Origin: Corylus avellana
Lineage: Eukaryota; Streptophyta; Magnoliopsida; Fagales; Betulaceae
Reading direction: 5' to 3'
Length of the DNA: 64,000 nucleotides
Assembly (NCBI RefSeq): GCF_901000735.1
Contig: NC_081542.1
Location: forward strand, 41,688,375 to 41,752,374
Position 1 is the stretch's first letter, and each line of letters begins with the position of its first letter. The notes under the pieces are model-generated. The model did no database searches. It saw only the letters and a list, made by a program, of their open reading frames with translations, and was not told where the DNA came from. Positions 24,360 to 37,081 of the stretch are shown piece by piece. The position numbers and the translations under genes are program-made.

Positions 24360-24938
24360 GAACAATAACTGTTAACCCGCCAACTGATAATCGATTATAA
24401 CTGTAAACCAATAACTGTTAACCCATTAAGGCGGTTGCAATTAGCAGTTTTAAGGGTAAGAAAATGCGGTTATAATCGATAACCGCCTTTATTTATATAT
24501 AATAATATAAACATTTATAATATTTATATTTGCTTTGCTTCTATTTTATTTGTATTTTGTAATATGTATCGAGATTTGGGATTTGTCTTTTTAATTTTTT
24601 CATTTGAATTTGGATTAATGGATTTTGGTTGTGTTTTTTTAGCCATGTTTTTGGGCTAAAATTTATTTGAACATGTTTTTTTCATCTTTTTTAGAACATT
24701 TTGGCCTTAAACCCTTAAAATAAGACCAAAAAATAGCAAATTAAAGGTCCAAAACACTTAAAAAACCCAAAAGCTCATTTAAAAATAAAAAGGTTATTAG
24801 ATTGAATGACCGCTAACTGTCAGTTATAAAATAACTGCCTAGACGGTTGTGGTTATTAAAAACCAATAACCGCCTAAGTTGGTTGCAGTTGTGGTTATAG
24901 CCAATAACCGACAATTATAACCATTTGAACACCCCTAC
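24360..24938. mobile_element. Degraded hAT-like element
   Basis: Repeated and inverted motifs AACCGCC, GATAATCGATTATAAC and CCAATAACCG fill this block. The right edge CATTTGAACACCCCTA, reverse-complemented TAGGGGTGTTCAAATG, looks like a hAT-type terminus. A matching left terminus is not visible, so the element is probably truncated. No coding capacity. Confidence 0.5.
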
Positions 24939-25177
24939 ACCTACCCCTCAAACTATCACCTAATTGACAATGTTCTTCCAAACTTTCAAGTGTGACCATG
25001 TCCTCTAAACTACCAAAATATTGTCAATGTATCCCAATGACGAAACTACCCTTAGTAAAATAAAAACTAAAAAATACTAAAACTAAAAAAAAAGAAAAAA
25101 TTCTAAGTGTGCCCAAATTTAAGATATATATATATATATAACTCATTTTTATAAGAATAAAGAGAAAAATATAAAAA

Positions 25178-25892
25178 AGCACCCCAAACTACCCGTCGTT
25201 TGCAATATAGGCTCTCAATGTTCAAAAGATACTAAAGTAGCCCCAAACTACCAAAATGTATAAAAAATATCACTTTTTTTTAATTCCTATAATACCACTA
25301 TTCTTTTAACAAATAAAATAATAAAATAATTATATAAAAAAAAAAACCAAACAATTTTTAAAAAATACAAAAAAGAGGGCGGATAAATAAAAAAAATGTT
25401 TTTTTGAATAAATAAATAATTTAGACCAACTACAATGACTAATTTACGCTAACTACAGTGACTATTCATATCGTATTAAAGTAAAATCAAAGGTACGGTT
25501 CTTGAGATATTCAAAAAAAAAAAAAAAAAACAATTTAGTCCCTGGAGTCAAATTAAGTATAAAATTGTTTTTATTCGCCCATTGATTTTACTTTAATACG
25601 ACATGAAGCAATTTGTAATTTAGGCTAACTACAGTGACTAATTATTTATTTATTTAAAAAAAAAATTTGTATTTATTTGCCTTTTTTTTTCTTTTTTGTA
25701 TTTTTCACTAATTTTTTGGGTTTTTTTTTTTTACAATTATTTTATTATTTTATTTGTTAAAAGAATAGGGGTATTATAGGAATATAAAAAAATAAGTGAC
25801 TTTTTGATACATTTTGGTAGTTTGGGGGTCTACTTTAGTACCTTTTGAATATTATGTGACTATATTGCAAACAACTGGTAGTTTGGGGGGTT
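25178..25892. mobile_element. Middle inverted-repeat element, inserted in the outer one
   Basis: The left arm from about 25178 (ACCCCAAACTACC, GTTTGCAATATAG, GATACTAAAGTAG, CCAAACTACCAAAATGTAT) matches the reverse complement of the right arm ending about 25892, including TTATTTGTTAAAAGAATAGG opposite CTATTCTTTTAACAAATAAA. Arms are about 160 bp each. No transposase. Confidence 0.75.
25409..25650. mobile_element. Innermost inverted-repeat element
   Basis: AATAAATAATT at the left edge and its complement at the right, with CTAACTACAGTGACTA in both arms and CGTATTAAAGTAAAATCAA (left) opposite TTGATTTTACTTTAATACG (right). About 240 bp, noncoding. Confidence 0.7.
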
Positions 25893-26299
25893 TTTTTTTT
25901 TTTTTTCCCAAGAATAAAATTTAAAATTTTCAATTTTTAAGTAAAAATTCCGTTTAAAAAAATAAAAATGTTCATTTCTTAAAACAATTTTTTTTAAAAA
26001 AAAAAAAAATCGTTTTTCTTTAAATAAAAATTTCCGTTTAAAAAATTAAAATTTTTTTAATTAAAATTTTCGTTTAAAAAAAATAATTAATTTTTTGGAG
26101 GTATTTTTGTCTTGTTGAAAAATATATATGGGCATTTTTATCTTTTTACTAGCCTTGAGGGGGGAACATTGACATTGTTTTGGTAGTTTGAGAGGAAAAT
26201 TATCACAATTGAAAGTTTGAGGGAACATTGTCAATTTAGTGAAAGTTTGAGAGGAATATGTGGACTTTACCCAATAAATAATAAACCTAATAAAGGAAA

Positions 26300-28400
26300 A
26301 CATGTTTGGATAATGTGTTTTGAAAATTATTTTGTGTTTGTTGTTGGAAAATATATTATAATGATATAATGTAACATGTTAAGGTAAAAATTATTTTTAG
26401 AAGTGATTTTTTTTAGGGTCACATTGTTTTGTTCATATATATATAATTTTAGATTCAATAATTATTTTGAATGTCATGTCAAAGAATGTGGGAATAAGAG
26501 TACACTTAGCATTTTTCAATTTAATTATAGTCTCTTTCCACATTACAATATTATCTTTGGAATTTTTTTTTTTTTGGGCTGGGTAAGATGTTATGTTTGA
26601 AATCAATTATACTTTTAATTTTTTTTTAAAACTCTTTTTCAAAATTAATGTATGTAATTACTTAACCTAACCATTTATACATTTTGGCTCCGTTTGTTAA
26701 AAAATTGTTTTTGTCTTTTATTCTCTCATTTCAGAACAAAAATATTAATAAATAATCCAAAAACAAAATACTACTAGAAATACAAAAATGATTTTCATTT
26801 TTATGTCACATTATAATATTTTTTCCAACCAAAAAAAAAAAAAGACCATCCAAAACATATTAACAAACAAATCCTTTTAACTTCTTCTTTTTTAATAATT
26901 TTATTGATCATTACTTGTCTTAATATTCACTTAGTGTATTATTGTGACCATCTAGAAAAAAAAAAAGAAGTTTTATTCTAAATTGAGTTGAATGAATTTT
27001 TTTCAATCTAATTTCTTCAATTGACATGTATTTAAAATGGATGCGAGAAGTATGCAATTCTCACGTACATTTTAGACATGTTAATTTAATAAATTAGGTT
27101 TGAAGAAAAAATATATCAAATAAATTGTTTGATAACACTTTTTCCTTTTCCATTTTTCTTTATATTTTCAAAACAAAACATTAACAAACAACCATAAAAT
27201 ACAAAATATTCAAAACTATTTTCACATAATATTTTTTTAAACAAGAAATAAAAAAAAAAAAACACAATCTAAAAAACATCAATAAACATAACCTATTTAA
27301 CTCTATCAATTGATCATATTTTAATAAGAACGAAATTTTCTTTTCAAACTAAATTGTAGTAATTACTGGACCAATAAATCATTGACAAGCTTGATGGACA
27401 AAATAAAACCAAGTCAACCTTCACCAACACTGGTTTAGTGGTTTTGACTAGGGTTTATCAAATTTTTACACGATTCGTTAATTTAATACGAACTTAATAC
27501 AAAATTAGTAAGTTTTTGTTTTTTTTTTTGTTTAGTGGAAATGAGTGAAACTATTATTAGAAACAATTTAAACACAATGCACAACAGAGATAGCTAGGAA
27601 TTAGGATCCTTTCCAATTTATTTGAACTTAAAAATATTTAGTTAGTTATATTCTCCCGTTCTTGAACTGGAGACGATCCTGTTCCGATTGTTAGGATCGA
27701 AGCAACTTATTTTATTAAATAAATCGAATTACGCTTAATTTATATAATTTTATACACATATCTTGATGTAATCCAAACTCGACACACGATATTTAAGAAT
27801 GACAATTTTTAACATGACCGAACCCGAGACGAAATTTGTATTTATAAGGTTATATAATTTTATATAAGTATTTTAACAAACCCCAATTTTGATAAGTGAA
27901 CACCAATTATAACCCTAGATTTTTAAGCATGCATCCAAAAATAAAATCAAATTCAAGTAAACAAAATTAACAATCACAAAAAATAGTATGGCCTGCGGAC
28001 CACTGGAACAAAACAATGCATGAGTAGAACAACCCGACATTTCCTCGCTCCAACTCTACGTCATCTCCTCGGTCTTCACCACACAAACCCCCATCTCTCT
28101 CGTCATTTCTTAAGTTACCCGCATTAATACAAAAGCTCTAAGAAAAAGTCAAATATACAAGAAAATATTCATCAAACTTAGAAAAAGAGAAAGAAATATA
28201 CACCTTCCTCCTTCTCCGGTTGTATCTGAAGCTTCCTGTACCAACTTGAACAAATATCAAACCAAAAAGTCAAAATTTTCAGAACTCAGGCACCCAACAG
28301 AGATTAGATCGGAAAGCGAAGCTTTTTCCTTATTTTCTCTTGGGAGGTAATTAAAATCAAAATAAAAATTAATAAAAAAGTGAGCTTAATCTCTGATCCT
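26300..28400. other. Intergenic and presumed Di19 promoter or leader
   Basis: 26.3-27.95 kb is AT-rich with poly-A/T and no gene. From about 28020 the sequence becomes C-rich and leader-like up to the Di19 ATG. A GAGGTAATT at 28346 could be a donor for a 5' UTR intron, but this is not certain. Confidence 0.4.
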
Positions 28401-28408
28401 TCAACCCA

Positions 28409-31400
28409 ATGGACTCCGAGTTTTGGACCTCTCGACTCGCGGCTGCCAAGCGCCAATACACGCTCCAGCACCACCATCAGAGCTCCCACTTAGGTACTCA
28501 ATCCGTTTCTCTGTCTCTTTTTCTTTTTGTCTTCATTGGGTTCTCATCTTTCATTATTTATTTCTTCAATGATTTTATTTTTTTATTTTATTTTATTTTT
28601 TTTGGGTTTAGATCGGTTGAGCATCGATGATTTTGAGGTGGACGACGAGGTCCGACCCGACTTCCCATGCCCGTATTGTTACGAGGACTTCGACATCGTA
28701 TCGCTTTGTTCGCATCTCGAAGACGAGCACTCTTGCGAGTCCAAAGTCACCGTACGTGTTTCTTTAGATACACCCTCGGATTTGTTTTTGTTTTTGTTTT
28801 CTCTGAAGAAAGATATGTCTTTTATAGTATTTGGTTTACAAGAGTTAACTGTTTCCTTATTTGGTTCATGTTGGTGGGTTACAATCTTTGTCGGTAAAGT
28901 TATGTATGCCCTTTTTTTGATTCACCGGCGTGTTGATATTTCCTGTCTTTCGTTTGAGGGCTTTGTTTTTATTGATGTATTGCAAAAAGTGTTTTTTTTT
29001 CTATTTATAGAAATTGCAGGTAAGGACTAAGGAGGGACCAAAGTACCATTTCCTTTTATATATGTAATTCATCCAGAAAATGTATGTATATATGTATGTT
29101 TGTATGCATAATATGTATGATACAACGGATATGGAGTAACATATCCTTGGAGCTCCAATGATATTGGTATTTGCAGAGTTTCTCAAATTTACATCTTTTC
29201 TTGTTGAGGGCTATATTCATCTTTCCTACTAGTCGCTTTCATCTTTTGATTTTTTTTTCTTTTTTCACTGTCGCTTTGCTGAAAGAAGCTCATAGATTGG
29301 CGTCATTGGAATTTGGCTGTTTAGTCAGCTGCATAACCGAGGAATCCTTCCAAACAAAAAAAGAACTAATGCGGAAAACCATTTGGCCGAAGTGGGAGCT
29401 GGAAAAATGTAAGAAGAATTTCAGGAGCTGCTGTAGTAAGTTTATGAAGTCAAAAAGAGGGCTCGTTGAGGTTTTAATTGATGTACGACTGACTTTTAAG
29501 AATCGGTAGCTTATAAAGATATCGGTTGTTATTTTCGGAGCTTCCTGCAGTTGCTGATCTAGGAAAAATTTTAAATTAGGTTAAATGTGTATGATGCTTG
29601 ATTTATCTTGGAAGATTTTGGATCACCAAAGTGTTGTATAAGTTCAATGAATTAGAGGCCCTTTGATGGATAAATAGTTTGGTATCTTCCACCACCCACC
29701 AGCCATGCTGCTACCTAGGTCTGCAGGGTAGTTCACCTTTAGATATCATATAGTATAGCTAAGAAAGCATGGAATCAGTAGAGTTCATATGAGAAGTTCA
29801 TTCATAATGCCAATGTTGTAACTTGTTACCTCCTTTCTTTCCACTTGGGTTGGTTATAGCTTATGTTTCTTTATCATTTTACAATTTCATCATAGCGAAA
29901 GCAAGAAATGTTGAAGTAATTCTGGTTTGTGTATAAAATAAGCATACAAAGAGGCAACATTGCAACTATAGACCTAACAAAAAATTTATGGAGAGGATGA
30001 AAACTAAGTGAAAGAGGAATGATATAGTTCAAGTGTCAGATGTTACATGGATGATAGAGGATCATAATGATGTGGTTTTAGCTAGCTGTGTAAGAGAAAC
30101 TGGCTCATAACTTAACTAACATTTGGCCATAAGCCTATAGTCAAAGCATATGCTGATGTAGGATTCATAAAGGCAACTATAGACATAGAGGGAAACAGCT
30201 TTCTGACTTTGAGGAACCACAAAGCGCCAAACCACCAGACAACCTTTTTATTTAACTCTTTTTCTTTTTAACAACGGAAGGAATGAGTAAGTTTCGACAG
30301 TGGCTTGCAATAAAGTCTTGACCAACGCATTTGTTATTCTGTATGAAGGTTCCTTTTCTTTTCTTGGTGCAGTGAATGAGAGTCTGGAAGGCATTATTTT
30401 TCCTAGATATCGAAGTGAAAGGAAGTTTGATGCCTCACCATCAGACATTAACAATTTGTCAGCAAGATTGCCCTATAAGATTGCATACTTTTCCAACATA
30501 TAAGAAATGGGGCTCAACTCAAATTACCAGCCTATTTGTTTTTTGGAGAGTCTGTAGAGGTCCAATGACACTACTGTTTGTGTGGCTCTTCTGTTTTGCT
30601 TTTCTATTTATTTTATTTCCACCTTTCTGTCTCACCATTGGCATCCAACTCTATTTACGTAGTTCACAATTTATCTGAACCCATGCCACTACTCTAGCAA
30701 CTTCAGCTGTGAAAAGATTTTTTGTGAGTCAGACAGTATTGTGTTTTCATCTATTAACAGCTTTTATAGAAAACACAATTTACATGGTTACTATCTTTAT
30801 AGTTTATATTGCTTCGTCTCCTATTTGTATCTATAGGAGACCCTTGAATGCTATGTACCTATGGCCAAAGTTATCATGCTGACGAATTCAAATCTTAGAT
30901 CATATCTGTGCTTGATGCCCTTAATGTGGGGGAATTTATTATTCCTTGTTCTTAATCAAGAACAACTAGGTTTTGATTCTTTGACATACTTTACAAGTCT
31001 AGAATGAATCAATGAAAAGAGGGGAGAAATTGAACGAGGAGAAATAAACAAAGTGAATCTTGTTTTAGCTAGTTATTTATTACTGTTACTCTTAAGATTG
31101 AGTGAGAATGTGTGTTAATTTGTGAACTAGTGTCTAGTTTTCATTGATGCTTTCATGATAACGGAGTCTCATTCTGCATCGACTTTTTCCTTGCAGGTTT
31201 GTCCCATTTGCTCTGTTAAAGTTACGCGGGACATGTTAAGTCATATCACACTGCAACATGGACACTTGTTCAAGATATCCTTCAAACTGAAAATTTCATC
31301 ACTGTCGTTTTCTCTGTGTCTTCTTAACTCTTAACCTTGTGTATTTGCTTTGTTATTTATCAATGACAAAACTGGATTGTTGTATTAGTTTCCCTTAACT

Positions 31401-32064
31401 GAGGATTACTTGCAGAGACGACGTAGATTACGTAGAGTAGCAATTCCTAACAGTCAGGCACTGTCTCTCCTGGGCCGGGATCTTCGTGAGGCTCATCTCC
31501 AGGTGCTTCTAGGGGGTGGTGGATATCGGTCAAACAATGCTAATGTGTCTACAACTGCTACTGATCCATTCCTATCCTCACTTATTCTGAATTTTCCTGC
31601 ATCTGAAGCAGAGGAGATTTCAAAATCTGTGGTAACCAGTGCTGAGGACACTCCTGCGAAAAATGCAGCACCATCACATATATGGAAATCAAGGTACTGG
31701 TTTTTGGATTTATCTTCTGTGATCATAGGAAATTTGTGATTTCATTGAATTCCCAATCCCTTATTTAGTTAAATTATTGTTAAGTAATTATCACTGTCTA
31801 ACAACCCTGTTATAATTGCGTCATTCCGAAAATATCTTATGAGATGTAATACGCTCCTAAACGCTCTCTCCCTTGTTTTTAAAAATTTGTTTGTGAGGAA
31901 GCACTCATCTGGTCTATTTCAATCCAATTATTTATGCATCTCTCTCCCCTTGCAGTTTTGATCCTTCTTTGAGCTACGAAGAGCGGGAAAAAAGGATTCA
32001 ACAAGCCGCTGGAAGAGCCGGTTTTATGCAAGATCTTTTTCTGACAACAATGTTAGACGACTAA
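28409..32064 (+). CDS. DI19: Di19-family zinc-finger protein (DEHYDRATION-INDUCED 19-like), 231 aa
   Basis: Five coding exons: 28409-28493, 28612-28751, 31197-31274, 31410-31693 and 31956-32064. The protein starts M-D-S-E-F-W and carries two C2H2-type fingers: C48-x2-C51...H63-x4-H68 and C77-x2-C80...H91-x4-H96. These are the Di19 zinc-binding region. A basic cluster follows (R-R-R-R-L-R-R from residue 104), likely a nuclear signal. The C-terminal Di19_C region has A-I-P-N-S-Q-A-L-S-L-L-G-R-D-L-R-E and ends F-D-P-S-L-S-Y-E-E-R-E...G-R-A-G-F-M-Q-D. Family members are nuclear proteins responding to drought, salt, ABA or light, some phosphorylated by calcium-dependent kinases. Introns 1, 2 and 4 are GT-AG; intron 3 is AT-AC (own entry). 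Intron 2 is 2.4 kb. Length is close to the family norm. Confidence 0.92.
31275..31409 (+). other. AT-AC U12-type intron in the Di19 gene
   Basis: The 135 bp intron begins ATATCCTT, the exact U12 donor consensus, and ends in AC (GGATTAC). TCCCTTAACT at 31391-31400 is one base from the U12 branch-site consensus TTCCTTAACT, with its A about 11 bases from the 3' end, the usual distance. Removing it joins H-L-F-K to L-Q-R-R-R-R, the junction seen in Di19 relatives as I remember them. I see no GT donor that would keep this junction. Confidence 0.9.
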
Positions 32065-32099
32065 TATTACAGAAGCAGTAAGTTGCTCCATAAATAATT

Positions 32100-34657
32100 G
32101 AATGGGAGTTGTTAAAAATCTTGATAAGGGGGGGTATCATTGGATGGGATTCTAGCAGTTTAGCAGCTCTATGAGTGCCTGATGGTTATATCCCATTCTT
32201 GTTAGTTACCCATTTAGCCAGAGATGTACTACATTCTGAAGAAACATTCCAAATGATGTATCAGTTAAAGATCAACTTCAATTTATGATATGCTTATTAT
32301 GTTGCCTTGTAAACCCTTTTAATGCAAAATTTCCAGCTTAGCAACATCTTGGGCACAATATTTTACTTAATCATTTCTTTAATTATGGACTGTCACGTTA
32401 GTTTATAAAGAATTTATAAGAAAAGTTGTGGTATGCCCAGCAGAACTCATCCACAAAAATGTATTTAAAGTAAAAGAGAACAATTTAGATTATTGTCCTA
32501 TCTGAGGTGCAAGGAAAACAAGCTATTAAAACATTTAGCTCCTAATGGTAATGCTATTGTACCTATCAAATCTAAGGTATAACTGTGAAAAGAGGAAGAA
32601 GCCGAGCTACAAGAAAAATTCCTGCCACCACCATAGTTGCAGCATGGGTAGCCGGTCGTCGGTTCGGAGCTCTAGCCGGCAACTATGAAATGGGTGGAAG
32701 GGCAGTTTCAGTTTCAAAAAAATAAAATTTACAAAGAATTACCTAGTTCCTCTACATCTGTTTGGATTTCTCAAAATAAGCAGGTGTTATGAAACCATTT
32801 TTTCAAATGTGAACCCAACTAAAAAATACTTCTAAAATTATTTCTCATCATTATATTACATCCGAATACTTTTTTAAACAAAAAAAAAAATACTTTAACA
32901 AATTCTTTTAGAACATTTTTAATTTGTGTGGACAAGAATTTCCTATAATTAGGGATGCTTTATCTTATTCTAATATCTTTATTTTAGATAAGAATATGTG
33001 AGAGGAGCTTTTTTATTCAAGCAGAGACTCTGCCTGAAGAGAAAGCCCCTGTTACCAATTGTCAGCGTCGTGCTTGGACCTGGAGTCAAATACCTCTTCT
33101 TTGGCTTTGGATCTTGTTGCTCGTGGATGTTTGTGCTTCACGGCTTACAGCTTTTAGGTTTTAGTTTTTAAGGACAAGAGAAGTACTTGTTTTTCGATTT
33201 CTGTCGTTACTCCTTACTTCTCGGACAAGAGAGGACCATACATTTATGCCAAAAATGTCCCCATTTTGCCAAAAAAAAAAAAAAAACATTTTGACGTAAA
33301 AATGACGTATGGAAGAGTTCATGATATGGCTTCATTTCCATTCCTTAATTGTAATTTGCAAACCAAACTACACTTGTGGTCTTCTTAGGTGGAAATCCAC
33401 CATTCTCTATCCAAAAGAAACCCCACCAATTTAGAATTTAATGTTGTAATTGAAAGAGTATTTGTAATTTTTTGTCTACAATTTATGTATACTATAAAAT
33501 TGTCACCGAGACATTGGCTATCATTTGGTTTATAAATTTATATAGTTTATCATCATTTTCATACTTAATTTATGTTATGTGCGCACGAGACATAAATTAA
33601 GAGCATCACATCAATACTATAATAAATGCATAACATCACTAACTTCTGTCTTATACACAACACCAACCAATGAACTAAATCCTTCATTAAGACCATGAAT
33701 TGTCATTGTTCATATTTGGAGAATTATACTTAGATCTATCAATCTACTATTCAATTTGCAATGTGCTCTCCAATTTTTCAATTGGTTTAATGTCGGAGTT
33801 GTAATGTATACTGTATATTTCTTTTGCCCCTAACAATCCAAAAAAAAAAGACTTACAGCGCGTCCATGGGTCAGCTCGAGATGTAAGGTGTGAGTTTTTT
33901 TTTTTTTTTTTTTCAATTTTTTTTTTAAAGACAAAAAAGGTTGTAATTATTACAAGTGTTTTAGTAGATAAATAGGGAATATTTAACAGAATTGAAAATA
34001 TTGAAAGATAATAAGATATGGCAAATTGATTGGTAAATAGAGGAAATAAGTGCAGTTTTTATTAATATTTCCATGATGGGAAATCCATTACAGCATTTAT
34101 AAACACCAAAACCACGATGACATTGACATTGACATTGGCACTAATTTTTTCCACACCACTAGAAGTCTACAATAAAATCAACATCAAATAAAGACATGTG
34201 AAGCCCATTTCTCTAGCAATCAAATGATGATAAGCACAAATGATTGAAGTGCGCACAATAGTTAGTTGGGTGGCGGCTGGCGGTGCTGTTAAAGAATGAC
34301 AGAAACGTCGTCACTTCAGCCAACCAAACATAAAAGAAATGCCAAATTCACGTGCGGCGACGCACTTACCTGCCGTTCTGCGAATTGCGATCCACAACAG
34401 CTGCACCATACGAATTTCCATCCACCCCCACCGCCTATCCACCCTGATTATCACAGCAAAGCGTCCGAATTAAAATCCCAAAAGACAAAGGAGATCCGAC
34501 GGCTCTAATTAGGAATGAGTGAATAACGATAGAAGAGTAGCATGCGTTGGACAATAATATATCCAGTTATCCACCATGATATCCACCAATCAACAAAGGA
34601 TCTAGTTTTTGTTGGAATAAGTGAATAACGATTAAATGAATACAACTATAATTTCTT

Positions 34658-34688
<31 letters not shown>

Positions 34689-35900
34689 TCGATGAGGACC
34701 GATAAAACAAGTACTTGACAAATAAACAGGTACTCATTTATTCTATACATGTAATTATTTTTTATGACGCTTAAAAGAACTTTATTATAAAAATACATAT
34801 ATAGGATAAACGTGTCATAAACAGGTCATGTCAAGGACCTATTTTGTCGGTCTTAAATTTTTGATTTGTGAAATAATTAATAATTTAATACGATATTAAG
34901 GAAATAATCAAATACCATAAAATAATAGTTACCTATGTCTTTATAAAAATTATAAAATCAGAAATAAACAATATTTTAAATAATTAAATGCATCTTTAAT
35001 TTCTTTTAAATTTTTTTAAATGGTTTATAATTAAAATAAAAGAACAAAATGAAAAGTTAGTGACCGAAAACTTTTCGGAGTAAGCAAAAATATAAATAGG
35101 TCATTAGGCGTGTTTTTCATTAGAAAATGGAACATAACCCTTAACGTGTGAGCATCAATAATATTGGACCAAGTGTTTTTTAGATTAAAAAAATTAAAAA
35201 GAAATATAAAAACAAAAACAAAAGAAAAAATAAGGAGGGTGCATGTGATTCAGCCACCCTTTTTTTTTTTTTTTAATGTTTTATATTTAAGTTTTTATCT
35301 TTTTTTAATTTTTTTAATTCTAAATGATACAAGTTGCAGTATAATTAATGCTGACATAACATATTGATAGATTCCGTACAATTTTCTAACGAAAAATGTG
35401 TCCAGGAATCTATTTATATATATTTTTTTTTGTCTTAACCCAACAATTTTTCAGTTTATTTTTTTAAAAAAAATACTAGTTATTCTTCTAATGTTCTTCT
35501 GATGTCCTTCCAACTGTGATATGACTTTTAAAATCACCAATAGATTAAAAGTCAATAATGATAATCTCAAATTCAACGGTAATTTTAAAAGTCACATTAT
35601 AGTTAAAAAGACAACAAAAATACACTAGAAGAACATCTAACATTTTTTTTTTTTTTTAAATCCTAAAAAATTATTTGCAAAATAGTGAAACACCAGGTGA
35701 TCGAAGTGATTTGCATTTTTTTTTTCCTAAACTAAGCTCAAGCCTAGTTTACGTGAGTGACTCACAGAGTCTCACAGCCAATAACATAAAAACATCATCC
35801 TCGGATGATAAAAAGGTTGAAAAGTCAAAGCGAGCGCACGGTGAAACCCATCACATTCTAGATGGATACGATATAGGATATGGACGATGACGTCACTGAA
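32100..35900. other. Intergenic, no gene seen
   Basis: 32.1-32.5 kb is probably the Di19 3' UTR and flank. 32590-32720 and 33000-33200 are moderately GC-rich but closed in all frames. 34280-34510 has an open frame without family features. Long poly-A/T runs occur at 33897-33913, 34657-34687 and 35260-35275. Confidence 0.4.
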
Positions 35901-35947
35901 CGAACTATTCAATAACAAGAATATTAAGCTCCTTGTCGGATCCGACA

Positions 35948-35956
35948 TTTATATAA
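35948..35956 (+). promoter_or_regulatory. TATA box of the microprotein gene
   Basis: TTTATATAA lies about 105 bases before the ATG at 36057. The stretch after about 35980 turns GC-richer, as expected for a transcribed leader. Confidence 0.5.
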
Positions 35957-36056
35957 GACTTGCTGTTTCTAGGTTGACGCGTTCTTTGCCTCTAGATTCC
36001 TCTGCGGGTGGTGGTTTAAGGCCGTGTTTGGCTGTCACAACAATATTAAGAAGGAG

Positions 36057-36315
36057 ATGATGGTGGAGTTATTTGTGCTCGGGTGTACCGGAATCGTGGT
36101 GTTCCTCCACGGAGCCCATTTCTTCTTTCACCTTCTCTCCCAACACATGGCCATTCGATCCCTCAGGTACATATATATATATTGAGCTCTCTCATCTTTT
36201 CCTTTTACAAGGAAAGTATCCCCAACTTTTTCTCGGGAAAACTTTTTCTTTCCTGCAGCTCCATGAACTGTGCTGACTGTGTTGGCTTCGGATCGGAAAG
36301 TCAATAACTTTCCTT

Positions 36316-36358
<43 letters not shown>

Positions 36359-37081
36359 CCTATTAATATTCGAGTTAAGATCATAATTTTTTTCAATGAT
36401 TAACGGAATATTTCCGATGTTTTTTGTATAAACTTGTATTTTTATTTTTTATTTTTGGTCTGATCATTTCTATTAATTCCAAGGTAAAAGTAACATAATT
36501 TTAGGTGCTGTATCTTAATTTGTTTGAGAAATGGCTAGTCTTCCAATATGATAATCTTGAAGAATCGAAGATGCAATGTTTTGTTTTGTTTTGTTTTTTT
36601 TTTTTTGTGTGTGTGTTTGGAAGATGCAATGCATTTGTTCTTCCTCGTTGAAAATGCCATACACTACGTAGTGGTGAAAAGGCCATTAGAATTTGGAAGG
36701 TAGTGGAACAAATTATTAGCAGAAAAGTAAAGGTACCAATTAATCAACTATTCTATGCCAACCGTACAAAAATGACAAGAAAGGTGGTTCATATTTATAA
36801 TTTGTTTTTTGATTCTACAATCATTGATGTATTACTGTATTATGCATTATACCCTTAGAGTTTTATTTTTTTATTTTTTTTAATAAGTACCGATTCAATA
36901 GTTAAATGGTTGAATTTCACTGATATTATCAAATTGAATGACAGTCTACTAAATAGTATTATTCAATAAGATAATTAATGTTGACTTGTTTTTAAAAGTT
37001 ACATTAATGCATATACTTAACATGTGGGTTTTATTTTTTGTTGGGTTTTGTTTCAGTTTCTTGGGATTTGTTGGATGGTAG
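36057..37081 (+). CDS. Membrane microprotein, 44 aa, two exons
   Basis: Exon 1 (36057-36166) reads M-M-V-E-L-F-V-L-G-C-T-G-I-V-V-F-L-H-G, then a phenylalanine- and histidine-rich stretch and M-A-I-R-S-L. The donor AG/GTACAT and the acceptor TTTCAG at 37051-37056 join in phase 2 to exon 2 (37057-37081), which gives S-F-L-G-F-V-G-W and TAG. The second ATG (36060) would remove one Met. Residues 4-17 are strongly hydrophobic, so one membrane span or anchor is likely. I recall very short angiosperm proteins of this exact shape ending F-L-G-F-V-G-W, with no known function. The 890 bp intron contains a 35-base poly-T run. The gene is missed by simple frame scans because the second exon codes for only eight residues. 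Confidence 0.72.
36318..36352. repeat. Poly(T) tract, 35 bases
   Basis: Uninterrupted T run near the 5' side of the microprotein intron. Confidence 0.95.

Larger units (their letters stand above)
24945..26255. mobile_element. Outer inverted-repeat element of a three-level nest
   Basis: The left arm (about 24945-25030: CTCAAACTATCACCTAATTG, ACAATGTTC, CTAAACTACCAAAA) is the reverse complement of the right arm (about 26155-26255: GGTAGTTTGAGAGG, AACATTGTCAATTTAGTG, AAGTTTGAGAGG). No coding capacity. Relatives of the arms recur at 49985-50440. The interior holds two further inverted-repeat elements. Confidence 0.7.

Noticed and set aside
28527..29030. 167-codon frame overlapping the Di19 gene
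   Set aside because: It is Di19 exon 2 with unspliced intron on both sides; the GT-AG model gives the conserved zinc-finger protein.
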